A stretch of DNA of 64,000 nt from Diplolepis rosae (Eukaryota > Arthropoda > Insecta > Hymenoptera > Diplolepididae), in assembly GCA_030998225.1 (NCBI GenBank), contig JAPYXD010000754.1:3100001-3164000 (forward strand), written 5' to 3'. Under the pieces are notes generated by a model. That model ran no database searches, was not told the origin of the DNA, and was given only the letters and a program-made list of their open reading frames with translations. A program made the position numbers and the translations under genes. Shown here piece by piece: positions 51,577 through 63,286 of this stretch (the stretch's first letter is position 1; every line of letters begins with the position of its first letter).

Positions 51577-52708
51577 CACGGAAAAAATTTGTCGCTTAAA
51601 AAGTCATCGACTTTGTATAATACTCGTGGATAGGTTAGAAAGTCGACTCAACATTATGAGCCTCCTTATTGAAGAATATGATAGATAGTCGCTGAAAATG
51701 TAAAACGTAAATTCGAAAGTTTAAGTGACAGTCGCGGAAAATTTAAAACACCGTGGGTTTCATTTTCTCTAAACCAGGCATCGAAAGTCTAAGTGACATT
51801 CGAAGAAAATATTGAACAGTGTCAAAAGGAAAATATTATTTTCTGTGATATGATCCTGCACTTATATAGTTAATTATTTTTCACACTTTTACATTACCTA
51901 TATAATCCTAATATGAACTTACCATTATATTTAACACTGTACATTACAGAAACGCAATTTTTTATAAAAACTTCGCAGCACTGGGAATCGAACGCTCGCA
52001 CGCACGCACGCATCCTAACCTAATTCTAATCGCACGCCTTAACCCGCATATCCGTTACATGTCATGGAGACTTGTGTAAAATATTTGGATCACATTCAGA
52101 GTTTGAAGGCAAATCTAAAATAATAGATAAATTTCAAATTTGACGTAATACACTTTATCAAGGTAAACATATACTTACTCGGAACTAATTCTTCAATGTA
52201 CGCTTCAATCCAGATTCAAACAAAACCAAACGACACGTAATCTCAAAATCTAACCAAAATTATTACAAAAACATAAAGCTGAGCTACATTGTCTGCTGTG
52301 CGATGCTACGAATTACGTTTCTGCGCATGGCTTTTTGCGACTGTCGAAGAAATTTTAGAAGACGGCATATAAAATCTGATGGACTTTAGAATACAATTTA
52401 CAAAACTATTTGTTTGAATTACTTTCATTTCAAATTATTCGATAGTCTTTTAAAATCTATGACAAATGAATCCAAAGATTATGAAACTTTTCATTACTTC
52501 TTAGAAAAGATCAGTTAGTGTTTAAAATACTTTTATAATAGTAAATACGCGACTTTTTTTCTTCGACCTGGTTTTCTAAAAGTTAGTCGACTTTTTTCTA
52601 CTATTTCCTAAAAGTCATTGAAACCTTACAAGACTTTCTCCGATTTTACTTTCTGTCCACGACTCTTCGAATAGTCTGTTAAATTTTAAGCGACAAATTT
52701 TTTCCGTG
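51577..52708 (-). mobile_element. Family A TIR element, copy 3 (1132 bp)
   Basis: Full-length, TA flanks (51575-51576, 52709-52710), same orientation as copy 2. tRNA-like box near 51980-51995. Confidence 0.88.
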
Positions 52709-52888
52709 TACATTATAAGAAATATTACTTTCACGCATTTACAGAATATTATAATCGTTAACGTTCGAAACAGTTCCCATCAGAGTTCAGACGTTGGAAT
52801 TGTAGATGGTTCTTTTTCTCCTCCTTAAAACGTTCTAGCAATGCAGTCTTCTAATACAAGTTCGAAAATTTCAAACCGCAATTGCGAG

Positions 52889-52960
52889 AGTAGTCTAGTG
52901 CATTAGTGTAGGACTTAGGTGCATTAAAAGCCGTAGGTTGTAGGTTCAATTCCCCCTCGG
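52889..52960 (+). ncRNA. Possible tRNA-derived sequence
   Basis: TAGTCTAGTGC fits an A box at 10 of 11 positions and GGTTCAATTCC fits the B box, spaced as in tRNA genes; T7 follows at 52980. The stems do not fold well. Perhaps a SINE head. Confidence 0.3.
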
Positions 52961-53673
52961 TCGGACCCATTTAGGTAGGTTTTTTTCAGCTAAAATGTTT
53001 GCCACTTGACAAATAAATGAAGAGAATCGACAAGGAGCAATGAAGATCAACAATGAAACGTACCCATCATAAATGGTAAAAATTTGCCTTAATGTTTCCA
53101 TTTTCAAACATGCGCTGATTCCAAAACTCTGCTCATACGATGACGTATATTTACATCAGAAGATTCGGTAAAATGGTATGAATGGTGCTATCGTGTCTCA
53201 TTATTAAAATCGAATTTCAGACAGACAGCAAGTAATGATTGACGTTATAAATTTTACCATTATGATGGCACTTTTTCACAACTTTTTCCAATAGTTCTGC
53301 TTTTCTCTCTAAAATGGTACTTCTTCTCACGAAACATAATACATTTAGCCATGAAATTTCTTTTCATGTACAAGCGAATATATTAAAGCTTTGTTCCTTT
53401 TTTGAATATCTTGATATTAATCCTGAATATCCAATTTTCTCCATGATAAGTTTCTAATGATAAACTTGCTACTCGTAAGCTTGAAGCCTTAAATTATTGG
53501 CCATGAGAGATGGACGTGATGTCAAACTTTCAGAAAGCTTCTCAGAGGACAATATTGTGCTCAATAAACCTTGACTAAATTACTCGTAAAAAACTTTTTC
53601 TACAATACAAGCTTTGAAACTCTGTTAGGCATAGAGGACATTCTTTCCAGAGAAATTGTATTGGATGATAATT
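52961..53673. other. Gene-free stretch
   Basis: AT-rich, no frames or repeats recognised. Confidence 0.4.
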
Positions 53674-53677
53674 TTAA

Positions 53678-53873
53678 GGCAGTTGCTTCGCTAAAAAACA
53701 GGCTGCGGAAAAACAAATAATTAAATTTGACATTAGTTTGGTTATTTCCAAAAAATAGACGCGCTCAAATTATGAAGAATTTTCATTCTGAAAAGTAAAC
53801 TCTCATTTATTAAAATCCCACCAATTTTGGAAAATTCGTGTTTAGAGATGTCTTTTTTAGCGAGGCAACTACC
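53678..53873. mobile_element. Element Y, TTAA-flanked (196 bp)
   Basis: GGCAGTTGCTTCGCTAAAAA and inverse TTTTTTAGCGAGGCAACTAC, with TTAA on both sides (53674-53677, 53874-53877). Confidence 0.75.
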
Positions 53874-53877
53874 TTAA

Positions 53878-54550
53878 GAGAAAATCACTTACATTTTAAA
53901 GAAAATATAACTTTTAAAGTACAAAAAATTAGTTTGAATGTACTTTTTAATTAAAACTATTCTTGAGCAAACGCAATGTTCTCAACAACAGAGTTTTTCT
54001 CTCTTGTTTTTTTTTTTTTTTTTTTGTGTCAGTAATACTTTGTTGTTAGGAACAAAATTTGTTTTGTGAAATTGCCTTTATTCCAGGAGAATAGTGTTGC
54101 GAAAGGTGAAATTGTGAAGTAATTCTGTGGGGAATACATAAAATTAGGAAGGGCTCGTCTGTTCTGTTACGTGAAGTGGGTTAGTGTGATTGTGACGTCG
54201 CTATGCGGCAACCCAGTTACAGCTTCGCGCCACTATAGGTAGTACTGCGGTAAAGAATAAAACTCGAGTTACCTTCAGTTCACCTCACATGTCTTAACGA
54301 CTCAAAAAACGATCAAATGTTCTCAATCCAATTGTAAAATCATAGTAATAGGGCTATTTCACATTTCATAGCCACTATGATTCTAAGCATTGCAAAAAAA
54401 TATCTTACAAGTCTAAATAGGTCCTTTTATTGGGCACCTGCCATGTAAAAAATATAAAAAATTGTCTTTTGATGCTTTTTAAAATCTCATATAATTTTTT
54501 ATTTATTCACAAAAAGGCTAACGCCCTTCGCCAAAATGAGCAACAAAAAT

Positions 54551-54557
<7 letters not shown>
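53878..54557. other. Gene-free stretch with T19
   Basis: T19 at 54007-54025. 54100-54260 is richer in GC but has no frame. TTTTTGCTC-type words only. Confidence 0.4.

Positions 54558-54602
<45 letters not shown>
54558..54602. repeat. (TA)n microsatellite
   Basis: About 22 uninterrupted TA units directly before a tandem array. Confidence 0.9.
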
Positions 54603-54603
<1 letters not shown>

Positions 54604-55203
54604 CAGTCAATCAGATCAAAATGTATTTGAATTTGCATTATTATTCTTTTTAAATTAGTAATTATAAAAGATCAAGTATTTAAAAATAATCCAAATAGTA
54701 AAATTTAAAAAGTATCAAAATTTATTTTAAAATGTATATAATTATTGAAAAGATAGTTTTTTATTTTCCTGGAGATGTCAGTTAATCAGATAAAAATGTA
54801 TTTAAATTTGCATTATTATTCTTTTTAAATTAGTAATTATAAAAGATCAAGTATTTAAAAATAATCCAAATTCTGAAATTTAAAAAGAATCAATGTTCAT
54901 TAAAAAATATATAATGTTTGAAAAGATAGTTTTTTTTCTGGAGATGTCAATCTACATTTACATAGAAGTTTCTTTAATTTTAACTGAATATCCGAATCAA
55001 GAGATTTTTATATACAATATATATTCATCAGTTAATCAGATCAAAATATATTTGAATTTGCATTAGTATTCTTTTTAAATTAGTAATTATAAAAGATCAA
55101 GTATTTAAAAATAATCCAAATCGTAAAATTTAAAAAGTATCAAAATTTATTTTAAAATGTATATAATTATTGAAAAGATAGTTTTTTATTTTCCTGGAGA
55201 TGT
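54604..55203 (+). repeat. Three tandem units of about 175 bp
   Basis: Units start at CAGTCAATCAGATCAAAATG (54604), CAGTTAATCAGATAAAAATG (54779) and CAGTTAATCAGATCAAAATA (55029); each ends with TTTTCCTGGAGATGT or similar. The second unit is followed by about 80 extra bases. Units are close to identical over long stretches. Confidence 0.85.
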
Positions 55204-55252
55204 GGGAAAGTATAGAAATTTTATGTTGACATTTCACTAAAAGAGTGAAAAT

Positions 55253-55687
55253 TTACGTGAAAGGAAAGCTCTTCTCGTTACTGCGTTTTTTTTCAAGTGT
55301 CAATTCCAATCGTATCCCTCTGGTAACGTTCAGATTATCTATCTCTTTCGGGATTTGCCCGTTCTTCGTTGAAGTATTCCCATACCAGTGTTGCCAATCC
55401 TCTTTTGATCCTTTGGTTCTGATGCACAAGGCATTACGGCAGTCAGGATAATCCCTTATCGATTTTAACACGCCATTCTTTGAAAATATTTTCATTGCCA
55501 ATGCCCAAGTAAATTTACATTCGCTCGTGTCAAGAAACCCGATGGAAGTCCAGCTGGCTTCACGGTTCCTCGAGTATAAAAGGAAGTGACATTTGCAACT
55601 TCCCCATCCTGCAGGATAAAAGTCCTTAGACGAGAAATTGTCCGAGATAGATTTCTCTTTCTTGAAAAACGTCCTTTCAGTTGAAAT
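55253..55687 (-). pseudogene. 144-codon open frame, probable exon of unknown protein
   Basis: No stop between 55687 and the TAA at 55253. It reads TERTFFKKEKSISDNFSSKD, then FYPAGWGSCKCHFLLYSRNR, ASWTSIGFLDTSECKFTWAL, DYPDCRNALCIRTKGSKEDW and NTSTKNGQIPKEIDNL. Trp, Cys and charged residues are spread as in a folded protein. The only early Met is internal (AMKIFSK), so it would be a spliced-in last exon; CAACTGAAAG near 55677 is a weak acceptor. A second minus frame (55492-55746) is open in parallel. I do not recognise the family. Confidence 0.35.
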
Positions 55688-55689
55688 TT

Positions 55690-56460
55690 AATAAAAAAAG
55701 TCAAATGAGTTGCAAAGAAGATTTTAATATTTGTTTTTACTAGCAATTTTGTATTGGCAAAATTCTACTGTTAGAAATGTCTTGAAATTCACGAAATTTA
55801 TACATTAAAAAATTAAGTTTTTAATTAGTTTCGGTCAAAATGAATTGTTAGTTAATATTCATCTGAAATTTTTTGTTTTTTCTCAACCTTCCCCTGACTA
55901 ATCTCAATGTCAACAAACAATAATTTACTTCGTTTATTGAAAATTTCCTATGATATTGAACTTGTTAAACTTTTTTTAAATCATATTTTCAGAAACTACA
56001 GACTGTTTTATTAATAATAAAATAATTAGGACCCAAACTAATTTTTTCTAAGAAATTTATTGTTGCTTGAAATGCATTGGGATTTATTTTGATCACATTT
56101 TTCCTGCTTCTGTAAACTGTTAAACTTTAGAATAATTAACTGAAACTTCTGAAATATTTCTTGAAATTTTGAAACTAAAATAAATTTTTTTAAACTGTCT
56201 TCAAATTACGAAAATGTAACAAAATTTTCAGTCACGTGTAACTGCATAAACATTCAATGACCCGAAACGTAAAATTTGTTCTTTTGCAAGTTTTACACTT
56301 TTTAGGTAAAAATATCTAATTACTTAGTAATTTCTAACTGGAAACTGAAAATTCTTCTCTCAAATTGCCAAAAAAGTAGCTGAATTTCCTTTTTACTTTA
56401 ATTTTAATCAATTGTAATTTTTGGTCTGATGCTTTCAGAAATGATTTATTAAAATTTTAA
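55690..56460. other. Gene-free stretch
   Basis: AT-rich DNA upstream (on the minus strand) of the 144-codon frame. No further exon recognised. Confidence 0.4.
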
Positions 56461-56759
56461 GGTTATCAATTGACCAGACCACGTGACTAAACTCTTTTAA
56501 AAGTCCATGTAAGATAACTTTCTCATTTTACAAAATATCTTACTGAAAATTTGGAAAATACAACATAACGCGATAAAAAACGTATGTCAGCTTCCTTTGA
56601 GTAAATTTTCCAAATTTTTTAAAGTTAACTGTAATTATCGATAAGTCTTCCAATTTTTGTCCTAAAAAAAGTTAACAGACGTACTTTATTGTCTTTTTTT
56701 ACTTTTCCCAAATTTCCAAAGGTTTGTTTTGTAAGTTAAAAACGTTATTTTACATAATA

Positions 56760-57178
56760 ATTTATAAAAACGTCATAGTGAGAATTTTTTCTAGCGAAAT
56801 ACTGAATTTTAGATGCACTATATGATAATTTGCTATAGATTATATCAAACTTTACTGTAGCTTATACCAAAGTTCCATATCGTTTTTCGAATCTTTAGTA
56901 TTTTGACTGTGAAAAATTTCCAGTCCGCTAGGAATAATTGCCATTGCACATCGATTTTCCCTACTCTCTAAATTTGAATCAGTCAATTTTCACTGAAATA
57001 ATCAGTGAAATTTGACTGATTTGACAGCTCTTTTTCACTGATGAATCAGTGAAAAGAAAAATCACTGATTCAATCAGTGAAAATTTGACTGATTCAGATT
57101 TAGAGAGTAGATTCCTAATATTTTTTATAATTATCATCATTAAATAAAACATATATTGATATAAAAAGTTTCTCCGTG
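56760..57178. mobile_element. Decayed family H element, copy 4
   Basis: The right end TATATTGATATAAAAAGTTT then CTCCGTG, followed by TA, is clear; the left end is decayed. The arm shows TTGCTATAGATTATATCAAA. It contains B copy 6. Confidence 0.55.
56964..57107. mobile_element. Family B MITE, copy 6 (shortest, 144 bp)
   Basis: CTCTCTAAATTTGAATCAGT to ACTGATTCAGATTTAGAGAG with TA flanks; a minimal copy with only two or three TCAGT palindromes. Confidence 0.85.
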
Positions 57179-57199
57179 TAGTCCGATTGATCCATGGCC

Positions 57200-57704
57200 T
57201 TAACTTTTCCCATAATTCGGAAAACTTTGACACCTCCAAGGTAGAGTATTCTTCAAATCTTTTGTTAAAAACAATTCCCTTGACACATAATTTCAGCACA
57301 ACAGACTTTCAAAGACGTTGGTGGTGTATTGCTACTTCTTTATTCTGTAACTACAAGAATAGAGCCTCTTCATACCAAAATAATAGAGAGCTTAGAAAAA
57401 CGAAAAAATGTGCCTCCTGACTTTTTCATTTCGGCGAGACTTACTATTTATTTCGTACAAAGAAACATCTGACAATGAGGGAACAGTTACCCATATGAGT
57501 TTTGTGGATTTATTTCAAACCCCTTTCAACATCTTATTCGAGTTTCTCTTTCTTCATTCTTCTTTTGAAGAGAATTCTAAATAGACATTAAAAGAAAGCA
57601 GTGTTTTTTTTATTTGTAATTTTTAAAATTATAATTTAAGAATCCTTCATTTTTGGTTTCGAAAATCAAAGAGGCAAATTATGAAATCTTGAATTTCAAT
57701 ATTG
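57200..57704. other. Gene-free stretch
   Basis: AT-rich; frames at 57187-57420 follow from the P end. Nothing else. Confidence 0.4.
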
Positions 57705-58418
57705 ATAAAGGATGAAAATTGCGTGACAACTAGAGGTCGAAGGACCACATGATTAAATGTGTGCTTTGGTCTGCTGTATTACTCGTAGAGAATTGTTTTT
57801 GATTTGGGTATTTTGTCCCCTTTCCTCGGGAACGACCTTTCGCACACTTCACACGCGAACTTAATTTTGTGTGAATATTTTGGAGGGTAGTCAATTGATA
57901 AACTACAATATTAGTTATTTTAATAATATAATTAGACTAGTCACCGAAGTGACTTGGCGGAGAGTTTGAACAAGAATGACATGAGAGGTACATAAGTAAA
58001 TCTAGCTAAATTCTTCCATACATTAGTAGAGGGGATAAGGGGGATGGTCAGAGACAGTCTTGAGGTTACAACCTTAAGTGGTGGGTGCTGAAGGCTCCCA
58101 AATAGTGACTCATTGCTAGGTACAATTCGGAACTTGGGTTTTTCCCCGGGTTCAGGTTAGAAGAAGCACAGACCTAACATCTGTGTTTTTACAATGTTTT
58201 TACTATTTCTTAGGAATTGGAACTTTCTCATCACCCCTGTTATTGGGTAGTTAAGCTTTCTAATCTGTAATCCCTTGCAGGAGTTTTATGTTGTGCGACT
58301 ATAATTTTTAGGACGAAAATATTGCTAGGCCAGAACAACAAATCCAAAATTTTAAACTGTGGGAATTACAATCTCAGAACGTAACAATAAAGGATGAAAA
58401 TTGCGTGACAACTAGAGG
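57705..58418 (+). repeat. Segment bounded by 32-bp direct repeats
   Basis: ATAAAGGATGAAAATTGCGT followed by GACAACTAGAGG occurs at 57705-57736 and 58387-58418 without mismatch. The 650 bases between are GC-richer than the flanks and include GGGTTTTTCCCCGGGTTCAG (58137) and ACAGACCTAACATCTGTGT. No frame. It could be an insertion with a long duplication or a recombination product. Confidence 0.5.
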
Positions 58419-58758
58419 CACAGAGATCGTGTGAAGCGAGTTTCCTAAGTAAGCCTCGGGCGCTTGGTTAAGGCGTTAACTAAATGATCACTTGTGAAAT
58501 CTCTAAGCGCTTCGCTAATTATGCGTTTAGTGCTCGGTGACGAAGAGATTTCCGAATCTCCCAGTGTTCCTAGAAATCCTAGAACTGCTCAGATATACTT
58601 AATCGATTGTCTTAATGATTTCACCTCATTCACATTATTTTCTCACATTCTCTGTATTCACCCCTTTCCCATAATATGAATTCAGTTAATGTGAATAAAT
58701 CAAAGATTTTTCTTTTCACCCAAATGAAGCAGATAAACATAGTTTATTCTTCTCTCTA

Positions 58759-59023
58759 CTCTCTAAATCTGAATCAGTTAAATTTTCACTGATTTGCCTT
58801 TTCACTGAATCATCAGTGGAAACAATATTTTTCACTGTTAAATCAGTTCATTTACACTGTTTAATTAGTGAAAACAATATTTTCCACTGTTAACTTAACT
58901 GTTAACTTTTCACTGAAGTAATCAGTGAAATTTGACTGATTCGCAGTAACCTCTTTTTAGATATTTGAATCAGTCAAATTTCACTAATAATCAGTAGGTT
59001 TTGACTAATTCAGATTTAGAGAG
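58759..59023. mobile_element. Family B MITE, copy 7
   Basis: CTCTCTAAATCTGAATCAGT to inverse with TA flanks; 265 bp. Confidence 0.83.
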
Positions 59024-59129
59024 TAGCATTCCAGTTTTAGGGTGGTATTTTAATTACAAGAAAAGATATTTGGATGAAAAAAAATTAGCTACTTGGTCAT
59101 GTGACTCAAATAAGATATGGCCTTAAGGA

Positions 59130-59440
59130 AGAATTGAATAGACACCCTGAAAAAAGTTAGTAGAGTCGACTATTTCCTTGGTTTTTCAATTAGGATTTTC
59201 TTTTCTCGAGTTTTTATTGAAGATGTGCAAAATTTTATCTCGAATAAAATGAGTCATCTAAAGTTTGAAGTAGATAAAAATTATAGATTTTTTTATTGTT
59301 GGAGTCATATCATCCCAAATGAGCTAAAAATAACTAAAAATTTTCTACTGATTACGATCATAAAAATTAATAATTCTTATCTGATTGAAATTTTTCATGG
59401 CTCACTTTGACCAACTTTTTTTCTGATTTTTTTTTATCTG
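59130..59440. repeat. Family BB inverted repeat, copy 3
   Basis: AGTAGATAAAAATTATAGAT and TTAATAATTCTTATCTGATT pair imperfectly around ATGAGCTAAAAATAACTAAA. Related to 45640-45925. Confidence 0.55.
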
Positions 59441-59639
59441 ATTATCTTTGAGTAATTAAGTAAAAAGTACTAAAGAATGTTCATCTGCTCCTAAATATTT
59501 ATAATTTATTATTCAAATTTGAAGAATTTGAAAGTAAAGTAAAAGAAACCTTAACTGCATTTCGATTGAAACTGAGAAAAAGGCCAAATACCTTTTTTTA
59601 TCAAAGAATGTGGCATCTTATTAGGTCCTGCTAAATTTT

Positions 59640-60040
59640 TAATCGGCACTGGGTAAATGTAGGGGCAGTTTAAACGTTCCATTTTTTTTCAAGCGTAGTG
59701 AGCCGTAAAAAACGGGAAAAATTTTTTTTTTAGAAATCCCTACGTCTGTACCTTGCATTATGCATAAAAATTAATTACACAAAATTTGAACCGAATCGAT
59801 TGAATAGATTTTCCGCAATCCTGCACACTAACTTGAAAAACACGGTTTTGAGAAAAACGAGCTCGAAGTTTGAAAACGGGATGGATCATTGTTTGGATCA
59901 ACTTACGTTCATTCTGCTGCTCAAAAACTAAGTTGGTTTTGAACAAACGCTTCTAGAAAAGTTTTTTTAACATGTTTTAGATCAGAAATAAGCAATAACA
60001 AAAATCGACTTTTCGAAAGTGACACACATATCTACCCCCT
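59640..60040. mobile_element. TTAA-type element, right end only
   Basis: GTGACACACATATCTACCCCC directly before TTAA (60041-60044), and the shared internal motif GTTTTGAGAAAAACGAGCTC at 59845. The left terminus is not recognisable. Confidence 0.5.
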
Positions 60041-60044
60041 TAAG

Positions 60045-60760
60045 GAATACATTCTTATCATAACACTCGCGCTTCGCGCTCGATTTTCTGTATACATTTC
60101 TGTAAATATCATAAAAAGGGGAAAAATTCTTAAACTGTTTTTAAGCAAACGATTTTTTATCTTAATGCTTATTTTGTATCTCATATTTTGGTTAAAAAAT
60201 GGAATTTTTTCTTTTAAATAGTGTTTTTTTAAAATTAAAACTTAAAATATACATCTTATCAAAAAATGTCCTGATGAGAATTTGTAGGCCTCATTTAGAC
60301 AAATAATTTTCCATCTCAACGTTTTTTCCATATGTAACATATTTTGTTTAAATGATGGAATTTTTGAATTTTAATCTTATTTTTTGTAATTAAAATGAAA
60401 AATATACGTTTTATCAGAAACTATGTCAGACAAAATTTGTAGATCTTATTGAAACGAACAATTTTGAAAATTTACGTTTTTTTCGTATTTGACATATTTT
60501 GGTTAAAAAATTGAATTTTGGAGTTTCAATAGTATTTTTTCAATTAAAAAGAAAAATATACATCTTATGAAAAAATGTCGCGGTTCAAACTTGTCGATCT
60601 CTATGTAGTAAACAATTTTGTATCATAACTTTTTTTCGTATTTCGTATAATTTAACTGAAAAATGGAATTTAGATATTGACTTTTTTCAAGTTTTAACAT
60701 ACTGTAATCTCCCTAATTTTGGTTTAATCTAAAAATGTTATTAGGGTAATTAGTAAAGAT
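60045..60760 (-). repeat. Repeat DD, copy 3, with about 158-bp internal period
   Basis: Begins with the terminal motif ACTCGCGCTTCGCGCTCGAT. Then AAAATATACATCTTATCAAA-type words recur near 60245, 60405 and 60563, each followed by GTAGATCTTATT-like and ATTTTGGTTAAAAAATTGAA-like words. Matches 47755-48180 and 30145-30520 inverted. Confidence 0.7.
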
Positions 60761-62262
60761 TTTAAAGCGCTTTTAGAAAGCAATATTGGAATTTTTAATT
60801 TGTTCAAAAAGTTTTTTTCGAAAACACAAAAAATTGAAAATACTTGCTAAAAGAGCGTTAATGTCACTTAGCCTTTTTTTCCTAGGAATGGCACCCAAAT
60901 ACTGCCTCTAATACTTTGTACGAAAAAGGTTAACTGACATTCGGCTCTAGCCTTTAAATGCATTTTTTAGCTTTTTAAGTATTATTTCAGAATAAAATTC
61001 AAAAATTTAAGTACGGATACGTAGAAATTGCGTTTGAAATAATATAAAAATAGTAAAAGTTGACGAATTTACTTGCAAAATTGAAATTGCTTCTGCGTAT
61101 TGCTGATTTCGGTGTAGTTTCAGTATCGGTACCATGCCAGCACTAAATCTGTACTGGTTCAGTACTGGCATTACTTCGAAGTCGGTTGTTAGCCAACACT
61201 TGGTCTTAGGACTGGGGCTGCACTATGCCAGTACTGCGCCAACCCTTGGCCCGGTATAAATCCGACTTTTCCACCTGGGTCTTTTCTCTGGAAAACGCTA
61301 ACTACATAAGGTTTTCCATTTTTGTAAAGTGGCTCATGTCCCGAAGCATTTCCCATGAAAGACAACGTCCATAGACATTGACGCTCTCCTAAATCTTCAA
61401 CTGTGACCTATTCACAAGCGTTTCCAAAATTTGTTTTAATTAACGCTTTTTTCTCAAATACGATTTTTTAATTCAGTTGGTCTTTTCGTTCTTTGCATTG
61501 CTGAAATAAAAAAACTAATGCATTTTTTTTCAATATTTCAAGCGCAGTTAAATGCAGAATTTCTTCAAGATAATAAATACACAAAAAAATCATTTTCCTA
61601 AAAAATGTCAGTTAACGGTTCTTTTGCTTATAAAAAAAGAATAATATAAAAATGTATGTTTGAGGAAGTTTGAGGAAGTGAACTTGAGATGTTGTTTGTT
61701 GGTTTTTATCTGGTATCTGTTTCCTGGCACCAAGAGTTACTTCAAACTTTGTAATAGTTTGTTTTCAAATATACTTTCTCTTTCACTTGTTTACGGTTCT
61801 GATGTTTTATTGTTTGGACTTTTAGTAAGATTTTTACAAATTTTTCATTAGGGTAATGAATCCTTTTTTCTACTTAACAAAACGAACTCGTTAATAATTT
61901 AATTTTCAAGTCATCAAGTATCATTAGATTTATCATTTTATTTTCTGCATATTGATTTTAAAATAGTCGTGAGACATTATAAGGCTAAAAACATAAATAA
62001 ATTAAGGGTAGGAACAGTTTTGAGTCAAATTCAATTGAGGTTAATCAAGATTGTAGAAGCCTTGCAGCGGCTTTGCTGCTATAAGATTGCTTGCGTCTTA
62101 TACTATACGGCAGGGACATTTTAAAATTGCAGTAACCTTAAGTGCTATCGGGGAAATCATTTGGCTACCAGAGGAAATGAATTTCTAAAGCAGAGGCATT
62201 AAAAATGTATAAAATAAAACGTTAGCATTGTAATTATTTTAGATTAGCACCAAAAAATATCT
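60761..62262. other. Gene-free stretch with a CCAGTACTG patch
   Basis: 61090-61290 is GC-richer and repeats GTACTGG/CCAGTACTG/GCCAGCACT words, probably an unrecognised element fragment. Frame 61660-61851 is hydrophobic and not recognised. Nothing else. Confidence 0.45.
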
Positions 62263-62318
62263 GTTTGATGCAATGGACCAATCAAACCATCTGGCTAATT
62301 TATAATTTATATCCACCC

Positions 62319-62823
62319 TGGCGAAAGTATCGGATTGAAATTCATTCCGAGTCAATCAGAATTATTCCGATTCATTCCGATATCTGTATCCGAGCCAATG
62401 CGAATAATTGCGAACCAATCCGAAAAACTTTTTGTATCTCGTTTGATGAAAGACGGTCAAAAATCAATCCGCCTTAATCCGATTAATTCCGAGACATCAA
62501 TCCGAATGAATCTGGTCCAATCCGAAACCAAGTTTTCAATACGAATCATTCCGACCTTGGATTCATTCGGATTGATTCTGATTGAAAATTCGGTTTGGAT
62601 CAATCTGAGCTCGGATTGATTCGGATTGAAAACTTAGTTTTGGATTGGTCCGGATTCATTCGAATTAAGTCGGATTGATTTTTGACCGTTTTTCATCAAA
62701 CGAGATACAAAAAGTTTTTCGGATTGATTCGGAATTATTCGCATTGGCTCGGATACAGATATCGGAATGAATCGGAATAGTTCTAATTGACTCGGAAAGA
62801 ATTTCAATCCGATACTTTCGCCA
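62319..62823. mobile_element. 505-bp hairpin T built from AATCCGA words
   Basis: TGGCGAAAGTATCGGATTGA and inverse TCAATCCGATACTTTCGCCA close the element. Arms pair along their length, including GGATACAGATATCGG / CCGATATCTGTATCC and GAGATACAAAAAGTTTTTCG. AATCCGA/TCGGATT heptamers, often AATCCGAAT, are spread every 10-20 bases. The frames at 62265-62924 are reading-frame artefacts of this repetition. Confidence 0.85.
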
Positions 62824-62899
62824 GAACATGTAAGATGAACTTTTTCGTACAGAAAATATATTTTCGAAATTTTTAAAAATAAAACAGAAGATAATGAAG

Positions 62900-63286
62900 A
62901 TTTACTTACAGTTTGAACGTTCATTGAACGATAACAATATTTTTTCTTTAAAAAAAGAAATTAATTATCATGTCTATATTTAGAGCCTTTCGAATATACA
63001 ATCTATTATTCAATATACGCTACTTTTTTATTTAATTCGGAAGAAACGAATCACTTAGTTTGCAAAAATAGTATATTTTGTATCACGTTCGGAAAGGCGT
63101 ATACCAAAAGTTAGCCTTGTCGTTGTCGTTTTGCGTGCGGAAAGTTGATTTACCGTACGCTTAAAATTTTACCGCACTAGTGCGGGAAAATTAACTTTCC
63201 GCACGTAAAACGACACCGATAAGGCTAACTTTCGGTGTACAGCGGCCAAAAAAAATATTTTTCATCGTTCAAAACTGTAAGTATAT
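62900..63286. mobile_element. Family D MITE, copy 5 (long form), exact 9-bp duplication
   Basis: ATTTACTTACAGTTTGAACG to CTGTAAGTATAT. ATAATGAAG on both sides (62891-62899, 63287-63295) without mismatch. Holds the GC-rich palindrome Z (63095-63250). Confidence 0.85.

Larger units (their letters stand above)
56461..57200. mobile_element. Family P element, copy 6, hosting H and B
   Basis: GGTTATCAATTGACCAGACC / ACGTGACTAAAC on the left; right TIR piece TCCGATTGATCCATGGCC at 57182-57199. An H-type end (to 57178) with a B MITE inside lies in the right part. Confidence 0.68.

Noticed and set aside
58455..58500. GGTTAAGGCG followed by tRNA-like spacing
   Set aside because: No B box and no foldable arms.
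62265..62924. Overlapping frames of 70-96 codons on both strands
   Set aside because: They are translations of the AATCCGA-rich hairpin and read alike on both strands.
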